From: a virus
Virus record (IMG/VR): IMGVR_UViG_3300022916_000101
Location: 1 to 20,590 of that record
Strand: one strand, 5' to 3'
Length of the DNA stretch: 20,590 nucleotides
How positions within the stretch are numbered: position 1 is the stretch's first letter; each line of letters starts with the position of its first letter. The notes under the pieces are model-generated. The model worked only from the letters and a program-made list of their open reading frames with translations, ran no database searches and was not told the DNA's origin. This document shows positions 6,479-13,623 of this stretch, piece after piece. The translations under genes were made by a program, and so were the position numbers.

Positions 6479-8425
6479 CTATCTCGTCATGTAGCCGCTG
6501 GAGATCACCCGTCGCTCTACAGGTTTGGTGCGTTTGACACGCCCGGCTTGAGGAGCCGTCGCCAATTCCGTGTTCAAGGTTTCCGGTGCCAGGTGCAGCT
6601 GCTCTTCAAGATCACGCCAGCGGGCCTCAGGCCAGCGATCAATGCCGACGATCCAAGCTGCAGCGCGGGCATAAACCCGGCAATCCAAAGCTTCATTCCG
6701 TTCTCGCAGCTTTTGCCATTCGAGGCGGGTGAACCCACGCTTGTTTTTGACTGTAATAAGCTGCTCGGCAACCAACTGCTTGAGCCATTCGGCATCCACC
6801 CATTTTGGCAAATGAACGGTGCCTGGTAGATAGTCGGCACCTTCGGCACGTTCTTCGTCCGTTGGGCGTTCAGCCCTCAGAAACCGGTAGGTCTCAGACT
6901 TGAAGGTGGAGACTGCAACCGTCCAGAGGCGCGCGCCACGACGGAGTTTCTTGCCGCCGTCGGTCGCATCTACAAGGGTTGGCCCGGACACCGGGCTGGA
7001 CCGATTGAACCCCTCGGCACCCTTGATGGGGGCGACTTGTCCAAATCCGGCCTTACGCGCCCACGCATAAACCGCCGGTGCCTCGTAACCGGTATCGATG
7101 GCCATCTTGGCAATACGCAAATGCGCCCCACCTTCGTGGGCCCAGGTTTGATCCAACAGGCCAGCCAGCTCCAACCAGGCTTCCGGTCTTTGCGGACCGC
7201 CATCGATAACGATGTGATCAACGAGCCAGCTTTCCAGTCCACGGCCCCAGGCCCAGACATCAACCTCCAACCGATCCTTTTGAACGTCGACGCCAGCCGT
7301 CAGAAACAAACCTTTCGAAGAAACAATGCCAGCGGGACCAGATTCTCTCTGATCATAAAGCCGCTGCCAATCGGGCGCTTCTCCAGTTTCGACCCAGGTC
7401 TCGCCGAGGTCGGTGTTCTTCACGGATTTAACCGCTGCGTCGTTGCCTTGGGCCATTTCCCAGGCCGTTGCGATCTCAGCCCAGCTTCGCCAACCGATGG
7501 GGCTATAAAGGCTGGAGATGTGAAACCCTGCAGTTTTCTCATTGCCTTTGTCGGACTTGACCGTTGAGCGCCATTCTCCTTGCTCCAACATTCGCGTCTT
7601 ATGATGCTCATGAATAGTCCCATCGCAGTCTTCGCAGAGATAATGGGCCGTTCCCGGTTGCCCTTTTTCCCAACGCAACCGCTCAAACTCCAGCCATTGG
7701 AAATGGCCGCAATGGGGGCAAGGCACGAAGTATCGCCGTTGGTCTGAAGCTTCGAACTCCCGCTCGATCCGCGACACGCCTTTGACAGTTGGTGTCGAAA
7801 CAATAAAGACCTTCCGCCGCGCAAAAGTTCGTGTGCGGGCCTCAGCCAGCGCGACGGGATCTCCTTCACCATCGATGTCTCCTGGGTATCCGTCGACCTC
7901 ATCGAGAAACAGATAGCGCACCGGCATGGAGCGTAGCCCCACCGCCGAGTTGGCACCCGTCATCGCCAACAAGCCGCCCTGGAACGATTTGGTCAGGACC
8001 GTGTTGCCGGAATCTCTGGCGCGCGCTGGTTTAACAAGGCTTGAGAGCACCTCACTTTCTTCAATAAGCGGATCAATGCGTTGTCGCGAGTTCCGTTTGG
8101 CCATCTCCACGGTGGGCAGCACTGCCAACATGGGGCCGGGTGCATGGTGGATGACATAGCCAATCCAGTTATTTCCGCATTCAGTCGCGCCAATCTGCGC
8201 GCCCTTCATAAACACCACCCGCTCGTATGGCGACGAAGGGGACAGACAATCCATAATCTCGCGCAGATAGGGCGTGCGCGATGTTCGCCATGGCCCAGGT
8301 TCTGAAGCACCTTTGCCGGATAACCTTCGATGTTGATCCGCCCATTCCGACACCTTCAGCAATGGGTCTGGCCGCAGTCCGCGAGCAAATGCTTTGTTGT
8401 ATATTTTGTTGGCGTCAGGAAGCAT
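6479..8425 (-). CDS. Terminase large subunit, GpA family
   Basis: This 648-aa protein is near the 641 aa of lambda gpA (PF05876). It is the packaging ATPase and cos-type nuclease. The ATPase domain has a Walker A variant KGAQIGAT at 74-81 and Walker B YLFLDEVD at 171-178. A zinc-binding pair, CPHCG (236, 239) and CEDC (264, 267), follows. The C-terminal nuclease has the family signature LTAGVDVQKDRLEVDVWAWG at about 375-394, with D380 a likely metal ligand. The start is preceded by GAGGAAC and overlaps the end of the small subunit gene by 11 bases. GpA-type terminases are associated with cohesive-end packaging, so the genome is probably packaged from cos sites. Confidence 0.97.
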   Translation of the reverse strand: MLPDANKIYNKAFARGLRPDPLLKVSEWADQHRRLSGKGASEPGPWRTSRTPYLREIMDCLSPSSPYERVVFMKGAQIGATECGNNWIGYVIHHAPGPMLAVLPTVEMAKRNSRQRIDPLIEESEVLSSLVKPARARDSGNTVLTKSFQGGLLAMTGANSAVGLRSMPVRYLFLDEVDGYPGDIDGEGDPVALAEARTRTFARRKVFIVSTPTVKGVSRIEREFEASDQRRYFVPCPHCGHFQWLEFERLRWEKGQPGTAHYLCEDCDGTIHEHHKTRMLEQGEWRSTVKSDKGNEKTAGFHISSLYSPIGWRSWAEIATAWEMAQGNDAAVKSVKNTDLGETWVETGEAPDWQRLYDQRESGPAGIVSSKGLFLTAGVDVQKDRLEVDVWAWGRGLESWLVDHIVIDGGPQRPEAWLELAGLLDQTWAHEGGAHLRIAKMAIDTGYEAPAVYAWARKAGFGQVAPIKGAEGFNRSSPVSGPTLVDATDGGKKLRRGARLWTVAVSTFKSETYRFLRAERPTDEERAEGADYLPGTVHLPKWVDAEWLKQLVAEQLITVKNKRGFTRLEWQKLRERNEALDCRVYARAAAWIVGIDRWPEARWRDLEEQLHLAPETLNTELATAPQAGRVKRTKPVERRVISSGYMTR

Positions 8426-8948
8426 CCGCTAGTTCCTCGAGCGCGGCTCGGATCTCCGTGTAAAGCAGCGTGTGCACGCGGGTCGCATCGCTTTCAGCTG
8501 CCAGAACCGCTGACAATCTCTCCGGGATATTCAGCAGGCCATCGCGAACAACCCGTGCCTGGTTGAAAGCGGCAACTTTAACTTCATCGGCGTCCACATA
8601 TTTGCCAGCTTCAACTCGGGCCTTAATCTCAAGGAGCTTGGCTTTTTCCACCTCGCTCTTAATCCGTGTCTTAAGCAACAAGGTCGGAAGGTCACCGCCG
8701 ACCGGCGATGAGACAGGAAAGTCAATTGCCTGAGCCGTGGACTTGATAATAGGTGCGGTCTGCGGTTCAGCTCTCCTCGCTGGCCGGGCGGGTTCGCGAA
8801 CGGCTGCGAGGGCAGCATCGGCTTGCGCCGGATCGACTTTGCGATCCTGCAATGTGATCACGCCCTTGGCCACCATTTGGCCCACGTATTGGCGCGAGAC
8901 CCCACGCTGGCGCGCGTATTCGGCCTGACTGACAAGCATTTGCGTCAT
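8415..8948 (-). CDS. Terminase small subunit (Nu1-like)
   Basis: This 177-aa protein has the size and position of lambda Nu1 (181 aa). The N-terminus (VSQAEYARQRGVSRQYVGQMVAKGVI, about residues 6-31) reads as a helix-turn-helix that would recognise the cos region. The middle is an alanine and proline-rich linker. The C-terminal half (LLLKTRIKSEVEKAKLLEIKARVEAGKYVDADEV...) is a helical oligomerisation and large-subunit binding region. The start at 8948 is chosen over a second ATG at 8939. It is the first gene of the head module, and its promoter must lie in or beyond 8949-9044, the divergent gap shared with arfA. A cos site would be expected near here but cannot be recognised by eye. Confidence 0.8.
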   Translation of the reverse strand: MTQMLVSQAEYARQRGVSRQYVGQMVAKGVITLQDRKVDPAQADAALAAVREPARPARRAEPQTAPIIKSTAQAIDFPVSSPVGGDLPTLLLKTRIKSEVEKAKLLEIKARVEAGKYVDADEVKVAAFNQARVVRDGLLNIPERLSAVLAAESDATRVHTLLYTEIRAALEELADAS

Positions 8949-8986
8949 ACGTTCCCATGTTCGGGCCGCCCTTGATTATTGAATTG

Positions 8987-9016
8987 TCGACAGGAGCGTC
9001 GACTGTCGCCTATAGT
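8987..9016 (+). promoter_or_regulatory. Probable sigma70 promoter for arfA
   Basis: TCGACA at 8987-8992 (5 of 6 to TTGACA) and TATAGT at 9011-9016 (5 of 6 to TATAAT) are separated by 18 bases and end 28 bases before the arfA start codon. Two copies of the palindrome GTCGAC (8986-8991 and 8998-9003) overlap the -35 and spacer, a possible operator. The elements are seen in the sequence; activity is inferred. Confidence 0.6.
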
Positions 9017-9044
9017 CCGCGCCCATCAAAACGAGGAAGGAACC

Positions 9045-9305
9045 ATGAAACGAAAACCGTTATCTAAACCCCGCAGCCTTGCGGCCCGCGCATTGGAATC
9101 TCCGTTGTTCCGAATGCAGAAAGTCAAAACCCTTAAAGGTAAAGGATCATACAAACGTCGCCCGAAACACCGAGGCGGCGTTTCTGTTTTTGTCAGAGCG
9201 ACAATGCGGTTTCCAAATCTTCGTGCTCAAACGCGCTTTCCATCCGTTGGATTTCAGCTTCTTTCGCGCCGCGACGCCGTGCGACCTCACGCCAGCCTCT
9301 TGTAA
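9045..9305 (+). CDS. arfA: Alternative ribosome-rescue factor ArfA
   Basis: This 86-codon frame starts at 9045 behind a strong GAGGAAGGA site. Residues 14-42 match the ArfA core as I know it from E. coli ([28 protein letters not shown]): here ARALESPLFRMQKVKTLKGKGSYKRRPKH, with the PLFR and KGKGSY motifs. ArfA enters ribosomes stalled on non-stop mRNA and recruits release factor 2, as a backup to tmRNA. A terminator hairpin (9153-9183) falls within codons 37-46 and its T-run ends near codon 49. Most transcripts should therefore lack the stop codon at 9305 and yield a non-stop product of about 48 residues, which tmRNA would degrade when active. Codons after 49 are unlike ArfA and overlap hipA antisense. 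The gene is on the plus strand between two minus-strand phage modules, so it behaves as a moron. Confidence 0.87.
   Translation: MKRKPLSKPRSLAARALESPLFRMQKVKTLKGKGSYKRRPKHRGGVSVFVRATMRFPNLRAQTRFPSVGFQLLSRRDAVRPHASLL
9153..9191 (+). terminator. Intrinsic terminator inside the arfA reading frame
   Basis: A 10-bp stem (9153-9162 with 9174-9183, AAACGTCGCC/GGCGGCGTTT, one G-U pair) with an 11-base loop is followed by CTGTTTTTG. It lies before the arfA stop codon and just after the hipA stop (9193). It would produce a non-stop arfA mRNA, as described for proteobacterial arfA genes, where either an RNase III hairpin or a terminator truncates the message. On the hipA side the stem also forms, but the T-run is poor (TTTG). 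Confidence 0.85.
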
Positions 9306-10443
9306 CATCCGCAACATCGCGGATCAGATTATCCGCGTCCTTTGCCTTAAGCGCATATTCCTCCGCCACGGATCGAAGCAGTTCAATCGAGCAAGTTCCG
9401 TCGTCAAAATCAATATTGGTGGCCAGTATCCGAGGCTTCACATCCTGCGGGGTCGGGTTGATGTCGTAAGCCGGAGACAAGGTCCACCCACGTTGTCCGA
9501 GCCACAAAAATCCATGGTTCCGCAGGTGGTCGTCGGTGTTTGAGACGAGAATGGAAAACACCACACGTTTGTAGAGCTCTGTTCGGTCAGCGATTGCGCT
9601 CGCACCATGTTGGGTCAGAGCATCTACGATTTCCAAATAACTGCCTCGATCACCATCTCTGTGCTCGGTCATCGACATGGCCGACAAGAACGGAATTCGC
9701 TGCTGGCCATCGCGGTCGAACCGGCGTGACAAGAATATCGGGCGCCCATCGTTTTCAACAATATCATGGCGAGCCGTTCGAATGCCCGCTGCATCGGCTA
9801 AATCCAATGCAATAGCCTCCCAGCGCTCCAGGGAATAATCATCCGTCTCCTTCGGAAATTTTGCGATGGACAAACAACCATGTTGATCAATGACAGATGC
9901 CTTGGGACGCGCGCCACCGAGTGATGAGCCCGGCGCAAAAATCAGTAACAGATCCTCGTCGCTTTCTTCACCGCGCAGAATGCGCTCAGATGCGCCGAGC
10001 AACTTTCCCAAAGCCACCGTCCCCGGGACACCAACTTCTTGCGGCGCCTGGAATACATCATCCCCTTGCCAGCGAAACCGCAATGCGCCCAGTCTGGTTT
10101 CGTCAGAAACACCAAGCAGAAAATCGGCTTCATGAAGGGTGCGAATCGCTCTGCCTTCACGATCTGCTGAGCGGCGCTCCCTCCTGCGCATCAAGGTGCG
10201 GCCCCAAGTATCCGGAGCCGAATCTCCAAGCGTGCCAAACATTTCTTGGTTGGCTGGTGGCCGGAACGTGCCAGGACCAACCGGTAATGAAGGATCGATC
10301 GAAAAACTATCGGCGTCTTTGATCCATTGCTGATCATATTCGAATGTAACCGACTGCCTGGCTCGACTAGCATGTCGACGCATCAGTCCAATGCGGCGGC
10401 AATTTCCTTGCCAATCCAAGAATATCTCCACGTCCGACATCAT
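9193..10443 (-). CDS. hipA: HipA-family Ser/Thr kinase toxin
   Basis: This 416-aa protein is close to the 440 aa of E. coli HipA. The glycine-rich ATP-binding/activation segment is SSLGGARPKASV at 173-184. The kinase catalytic loop is SNTDDHLRN at 301-309, with D304 as the likely catalytic Asp and N309 as metal ligand. LSPAYDINP at 322-330 supplies the DFG-like Asp, D327. E. coli HipA phosphorylates glutamyl-tRNA synthetase and so blocks translation; homologues target other tRNA synthetases, and the target here is unknown. The ATG at 10443 overlaps the hipB stop as ATGA, giving coupled toxin-antitoxin translation. All kinase residues appear intact. The gene sits between the early phage genes and the head module and ends tail-to-tail with arfA. 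Confidence 0.93.
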   Translation of the reverse strand: MMSDVEIFLDWQGNCRRIGLMRRHASRARQSVTFEYDQQWIKDADSFSIDPSLPVGPGTFRPPANQEMFGTLGDSAPDTWGRTLMRRRERRSADREGRAIRTLHEADFLLGVSDETRLGALRFRWQGDDVFQAPQEVGVPGTVALGKLLGASERILRGEESDEDLLLIFAPGSSLGGARPKASVIDQHGCLSIAKFPKETDDYSLERWEAIALDLADAAGIRTARHDIVENDGRPIFLSRRFDRDGQQRIPFLSAMSMTEHRDGDRGSYLEIVDALTQHGASAIADRTELYKRVVFSILVSNTDDHLRNHGFLWLGQRGWTLSPAYDINPTPQDVKPRILATNIDFDDGTCSIELLRSVAEEYALKAKDADNLIRDVADVTRGWREVARRRGAKEAEIQRMESAFEHEDLETALSL

Positions 10444-10769
10444 GACTGACCTTTCCGGCTGCGCGTTATGTAAGCGCGTTGCGGCAGATCTTCTTTCGCG
10501 ATGTTTTGCCCAACATCATCATGCGTCGCATCAGCGACGTCAGCGAGACGCTCCAACAGGTTTAATGCCTGCAACACAGCTGCGATGATGCCGATGCTGA
10601 CCGACGGGTCACCTTTTTCAATACGCGAGATCGTTGGCCTGGACGTCGCAGCGCGTTCCGCCACAATTTCCATGGGCAGTTTTCTGCGTAAACGCGCGTC
10701 ACGAATGTCTTCCCCCAGCTTTTTGAGGGCGCGCCTGGCTGACGGTGGCGGACGATGCGGCGTAGGCAT
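10440..10769 (-). CDS. hipB: HipB-like antitoxin / transcriptional repressor
   Basis: This 109-aa protein has an XRE-type helix-turn-helix at about residues 15-65: LGEDIRDARLRRKLPMEIVAERAATSRPTISRIEKGDPSVSIG, including the SRPTISRIEKG recognition helix. HipB proteins bind and inhibit HipA and repress their own operon. The C-terminus (EDLPQRAYITRSRKGQS) is basic and flexible, unlike the folded core. The start has GGAAG eight bases upstream. It is the first gene of the two-gene hipBA unit, with a probable operator directly upstream (10785-10808). Confidence 0.88.
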   Translation of the reverse strand: MPTPHRPPPSARRALKKLGEDIRDARLRRKLPMEIVAERAATSRPTISRIEKGDPSVSIGIIAAVLQALNLLERLADVADATHDDVGQNIAKEDLPQRAYITRSRKGQS

Positions 10770-10784
10770 AACGATATCTTCCTA

Positions 10785-10808
10785 TTACTTTATTCAAAAA
10801 CAAAGTAA
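10785..10808 (-). promoter_or_regulatory. Inverted repeat upstream of hipB, candidate operator
   Basis: TTACTTT (10785-10791) and AAAGTAA (10802-10808) form a perfect inverted repeat with a 10-base spacer, 16 bases before the hipB start. On the minus strand TTGAAT (complement of about 10826-10831) lies 17 bases before TACTTT, a weak sigma70-like pair that would place the repeat over the -10. This is the usual place for a HipB autorepression site. The palindrome is seen; binding is inferred. Confidence 0.5.
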
Positions 10809-10859
10809 CACGAAGATAACATTAATTCAAATATAACTTCGACTGAATAGGCCTCCGCA

Positions 10860-11087
10860 TCAAAATCCTGATGCCTGGACGCGAATTGCCTCAAACAACC
10901 GCCTGACTGCATAGGATCGGGCGATACTCACCAGGGTGAATAGGCCGCCAATAGCCAGGTTGTCAGACAGAGAGACTTCCAGCCCAAACAGCGGAAAAAC
11001 AGCGATCTGTGTTGCCACCGCGACGCCATAGCCGATCGCTACATTGGTTAAGGACTCCAGCAGGGACATACGTCTTGATTGCCTCAT
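10860..11087 (-). CDS. Small membrane protein, DUF7220-like
   Basis: This 75-aa protein begins MRQSRRMSLLESLTNVAIGYG. It has two hydrophobic segments at about residues 14-35 (NVAIGYGVAVATQIAVFPLFGL) and 43-56 (NLAIGGLFTLVSIA) and a basic C-terminal region, fitting a two-pass inner-membrane protein. The N-terminal MSLLES.TNVAIGYG.A...Q..VFP.FG pattern is shared by small phage proteins I recall as DUF7220. Its function is not known. Its ATG overlaps the stop of the methyltransferase gene (ATGA), and an AAAGGATGG site precedes it. It is the last gene of the early operon. Confidence 0.75.
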   Translation of the reverse strand: MRQSRRMSLLESLTNVAIGYGVAVATQIAVFPLFGLEVSLSDNLAIGGLFTLVSIARSYAVRRLFEAIRVQASGF

Positions 11088-12409
11088 GCGGCCATCCTTT
11101 CATTTTTAATCTCATCGAATGTGCGTCCGTCCTTATCAAGGGCCGCCGATTTGCCGGTGGCATTCTGCCAGCGCTCAACAGCCACATCCACATAGACGGG
11201 GCTAATCTCCAGCGCATAAACCCGTCTTCCGACGGATTCTCCTGCCATGATCTGGGAGCCAGACCCTGAAAATGGTTCATAGCATAGCCCGCCAGGTTCC
11301 GCATGCTGGCGCATGGGAATGGCAAAACAATCGAGCGGTTTAGGCGTCGGATGGTCGGGACGTTCCTCGCCGGAAAGTCCATGGATATCCCAGACAGAGG
11401 AGAGGAACTGAGCCCCATCCGCTTTCGGCGGCATATTGCCTTTGATCCAGCCCATCAGGCAGGGCTCATGCTTCCAAAGATACCGGGACCGGGTGAGGAC
11501 ACCCTTTTCCTTATTCCAGATAATCTGTTGGTGCTGAAACGCGCCCATCTCCGTCCAAACCTCTTCCAGCATGGCCTGGCGGCGTGACGCATGCCAGCAG
11601 TACCAAGCAGCGTTCGGCTCGATGGCTTCGGCAATAGCAGCCTTGATAAATCCGCGATAAAGATCCGGGCCTTGGGATGAATCATCCCAGGTCACGCCGT
11701 AGCTGGCGGACCAATCTTTGTTGCCATCAGTCCCGCCGGTATCACCTTTGGCGACTTTGGCTTTGCGGGCACTGTTCTGCGGATGATTGGTGCCATCATA
11801 ATCAACCAGGTATGGCGGATCAGTAGCAAACAAGATGGCCCGTTCGCCATTCATCAAGCGCTTCACATCATCCGCGCTGGTACTGTCGCCACAGAGTAGC
11901 CGATGAGTTCCAAGCACCCAGAGATCACCCGCCTTGGAAACGGGGTTGGCCGGTGCTTCTGGAATTTCGTCATCACCCGTAAACCCGTCGGGGACTTGAT
12001 TGCCTGTATTTTGCAGCAACTGGTCGATCTCAGATAGATCAAACCCGGTCAGGTCCAGGTCAAAATCCTGGGCCTTGAGATCAGCGATCTCGAGACGCAA
12101 TAGCTCCTCATCCCATCCTGCATTTTCCGCTATTTTGTTGTCGGCAATGATGAGTGCGCGGCGCTGCGTCTCGCTAAGACCATCAATCCGAATGACGGGC
12201 ACCTCGTTGAGGCCAAGTTTGCGCGCCGCCATCAAACGCCCGTGACCGGCGATAATGACATCATCATCACCAACCAGGATCGGATTGACGAACCCGAACT
12301 CAGCGATGGATCCTGCGATCTGTGCGACTTGGGTTTCCGCATGTGTGCGGGCGTTGCGCGCATAGGGGATCAACCGATCCACCGGCATGGTTTCGATTTT
12401 AAGGTTCAT
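11084..12409 (-). CDS. DNA methyltransferase with ParB-like N-terminal domain
   Basis: This 441-aa protein has two parts. Residues 1 to about 100 form a ParB/Srx-type nuclease-like domain: VDRLIPYARNARTHAETQVAQIAGSIAEFGFVNPILV and IAGHGRLMAARKLGL. Residues from about 160 form an amino-methyltransferase. DPPY (197-200, catalytic motif IV) comes before the SAM-binding FSGSG (380-384), with HPTPKPLD at about 353-360; this order is that of beta-class N6-adenine or N4-cytosine enzymes. Such orphan enzymes are common in phages, where they may protect phage DNA or mark replication. No restriction partner is nearby. The start at 12409 (MNLKIETMPVDRL) fits the family but has no strong ribosome-binding site; a TTG at 12469 would add 20 residues. 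Confidence 0.92.
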   Translation of the reverse strand: MNLKIETMPVDRLIPYARNARTHAETQVAQIAGSIAEFGFVNPILVGDDDVIIAGHGRLMAARKLGLNEVPVIRIDGLSETQRRALIIADNKIAENAGWDEELLRLEIADLKAQDFDLDLTGFDLSEIDQLLQNTGNQVPDGFTGDDEIPEAPANPVSKAGDLWVLGTHRLLCGDSTSADDVKRLMNGERAILFATDPPYLVDYDGTNHPQNSARKAKVAKGDTGGTDGNKDWSASYGVTWDDSSQGPDLYRGFIKAAIAEAIEPNAAWYCWHASRRQAMLEEVWTEMGAFQHQQIIWNKEKGVLTRSRYLWKHEPCLMGWIKGNMPPKADGAQFLSSVWDIHGLSGEERPDHPTPKPLDCFAIPMRQHAEPGGLCYEPFSGSGSQIMAGESVGRRVYALEISPVYVDVAVERWQNATGKSAALDKDGRTFDEIKNERMAA

Positions 12410-12726
12410 TTTGTCAATCAGATGAAATTGGGTGAACAATTGGATGTGCTTGACAGATTGACCCTGCAAAGCCGCAGGAACTCTGGGCTGCCGTTCGGTC
12501 TGTCAAGCTGTCGTCAAGTTAGTTTTTGGCTCTGTCGCTAGCGAAATCCCGCGCTGACGCCTCCCGCATAGGATATCGGCCAGGAAGGAACCAACTTATC
12601 AAAGGTTTAGGGGCGGCTGCAAAAGAGCTGCGGACGTTGCCGCGCGCGCCTCTCGCGAGCATGGTCTGAAACTACCCCAAATCGAGCGCATCTGTCTCGC
12701 CTTGCGGTGTCTCACGAGAAAGCGTC
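12410..12726. other. Gap with a long inverted repeat; otherwise no gene seen
   Basis: This 317-bp stretch before the methyltransferase has no convincing gene. Its main feature is a 10-bp perfect inverted repeat, GCTTGACAGA (12448-12457) and TCTGTCAAGC (12499-12508). Four more pairs, two of them G-T, extend it inward. It encloses a small hairpin CCTGC/GCAGG (12463-12467 with 12474-12478). On the minus strand TTGACG and TTGACA lie here as possible -35 elements, without a clear -10. A promoter or regulated leader for the methyltransferase and DUF7220 genes is likely. A 100-codon minus-strand frame at 12599-12901 overlaps DUF6362 in another frame and is not supported. Confidence 0.5.
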
Positions 12727-13176
12727 TCAGTTTGCGATTTGCATTGACAGCTTCCGAGCGCGATTGATGACCCGCTCGCGAGCTCGCTTCATCTGCACGG
12801 GCATGCCATTGAGCTTCAAGGTGATGACGCTGAGGGAGAATTCCCAGCGCCGTGCCGCCGTTGCCCGGCTGATGCCAAAGCGCCAGCAGATGGGCTTCCA
12901 CCGCATGCCATCAGCACGCGCCCAGACCATCTTGGCATCTTCGCCATCGAGCATCTGAAGCCACTCAAGGGTTTCTTCCATGCGGGTGATGGAGCTTGCC
13001 GAAGGCGGCGGACGACGCATGGGGTCAGCTGCCTGACCAACCTTGTCTGCGAAGTCATAAACCATCTCTGGCCAGACGTTGAAGTAGCCTCGCACCTTCT
13101 GCTCAGGAAGGCGCTTGAGCACATCGGCAGCCTCCACCAAACGCGTTTCAACCTCGTGTGTTGTCCATTCAGCCAT
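12727..13176 (-). CDS. DUF6362-family phage protein
   Basis: This 149-aa protein starts MAEWTTHEVETRLVEAADVLKRLPEQKVRGYFNVWPEM. It has a C-terminal half with MRWKPICWRFGISRATAARRWEFSLSVITLKLNG at about residues 92-125, which reads as a helix-turn-helix. This layout fits DUF6362 as I recall it, a family of small phage proteins that may bind DNA. The start at 13176 is chosen because AAGGAG lies nine bases upstream; an upstream ATG at 13242 would run back through the preceding gene. The start overlaps the 66-aa gene by eight bases. A regulatory role, for example late-gene control as for some phage antiterminators, is only a guess from the helix-turn-helix and position. Confidence 0.75.
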   Translation of the reverse strand: MAEWTTHEVETRLVEAADVLKRLPEQKVRGYFNVWPEMVYDFADKVGQAADPMRRPPPSASSITRMEETLEWLQMLDGEDAKMVWARADGMRWKPICWRFGISRATAARRWEFSLSVITLKLNGMPVQMKRARERVINRARKLSMQIAN

Positions 13177-13369
13177 GTCTCGTCTCCTTGTCATTCGTTC
13201 GTTTGCCATAAAGCTTTTCGCCAATCTGTCGGACCAGTTCACGTTCTGGCCAGGTCAGGCGTTGGTCTTCAATCGACACGGCCATAAGTCCGCGCTCAAG
13301 CCAACCATCCTTTTTGATTTGCTCAGAACTGCGACGTTCGCCGCCAAACCCCGGTGGATGCCATCTCAT
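13169..13369 (-). CDS. Hypothetical 66-aa phage protein
   Basis: This short protein begins MRWHPPGFGGERRSSEQIKKDGWLERGLMAVSIEDQRLTWPERELVRQIGEKLYG. It is not recognised. It is supported as a real gene by a strong AAGGAGGT site, a one-base overlap with the DUF6378 stop and an eight-base overlap with the DUF6362 start, all normal for a compact phage operon. The segment SIEDQRLTWPERELVRQIGEKLYGKR looks like a helical pair. It has no cysteines, signal peptide or membrane segment, so it is probably a cytoplasmic accessory protein. Confidence 0.7.
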   Translation of the reverse strand: MRWHPPGFGGERRSSEQIKKDGWLERGLMAVSIEDQRLTWPERELVRQIGEKLYGKRTNDKETRHG

Positions 13370-13623
13370 CAGCTGACCTCCTTGAGCACAGCGGCGTAAC
13401 CCGCAATGTCGATCATGCTATCGAGATGTTGGGGAGCGTGGGCCAGCCGTGCCAGCTTTAGATCAATCAGGCACAACGCCACCTGCGACGGCGTGATGGG
13501 CTGGCCCAGCGTAATCGACCAGCGTTTGGCGATAGCTGTCATGGATGCCATCGGATCGCCGTAAGTCTCCCTGCGATTGCCGACAACGGCAGCAGCTTGT
13601 TTGAGCATCATTTCGCCGTTCAT
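13369..13623 (-). CDS. DUF6378-family phage protein
   Basis: This 84-aa protein carries the pattern MMLKQAAAVVGNRRETYGDPMASMTAIAKRWSI followed by PSQVALCLIDLKLARLAHAPQHLDSMIDIAGYAAV. That is the recognisable signature of the DUF6378 family of small phage proteins. The helical D...D/H..D.I.D..GY layout resembles the all-alpha NTP pyrophosphohydrolase-like fold. A nucleotide-related role is possible, but no reaction is established. It overlaps the resolvase gene stop by four bases and the next gene by one base, so it belongs to the same operon. Confidence 0.8.
   Translation of the reverse strand: MNGEMMLKQAAAVVGNRRETYGDPMASMTAIAKRWSITLGQPITPSQVALCLIDLKLARLAHAPQHLDSMIDIAGYAAVLKEVS

Noticed and set aside
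10857-10874. GCATCA/TGATGC hairpin at the end of the DUF7220 gene as a terminator
   Set aside because: It has only a 6-bp stem, straddles the stop codon, and no T-run follows on the minus strand.
11084-12409. Restriction-modification system
   Set aside because: Only a methyltransferase is present. The DEAH helicase is about 5 kb away in another operon segment and has no restriction nuclease domain.
12599-12901. 100-codon minus-strand frame
   Set aside because: Its first half overlaps DUF6362 in another frame, composition is histidine/arginine-rich noise and no ribosome-binding site is seen.
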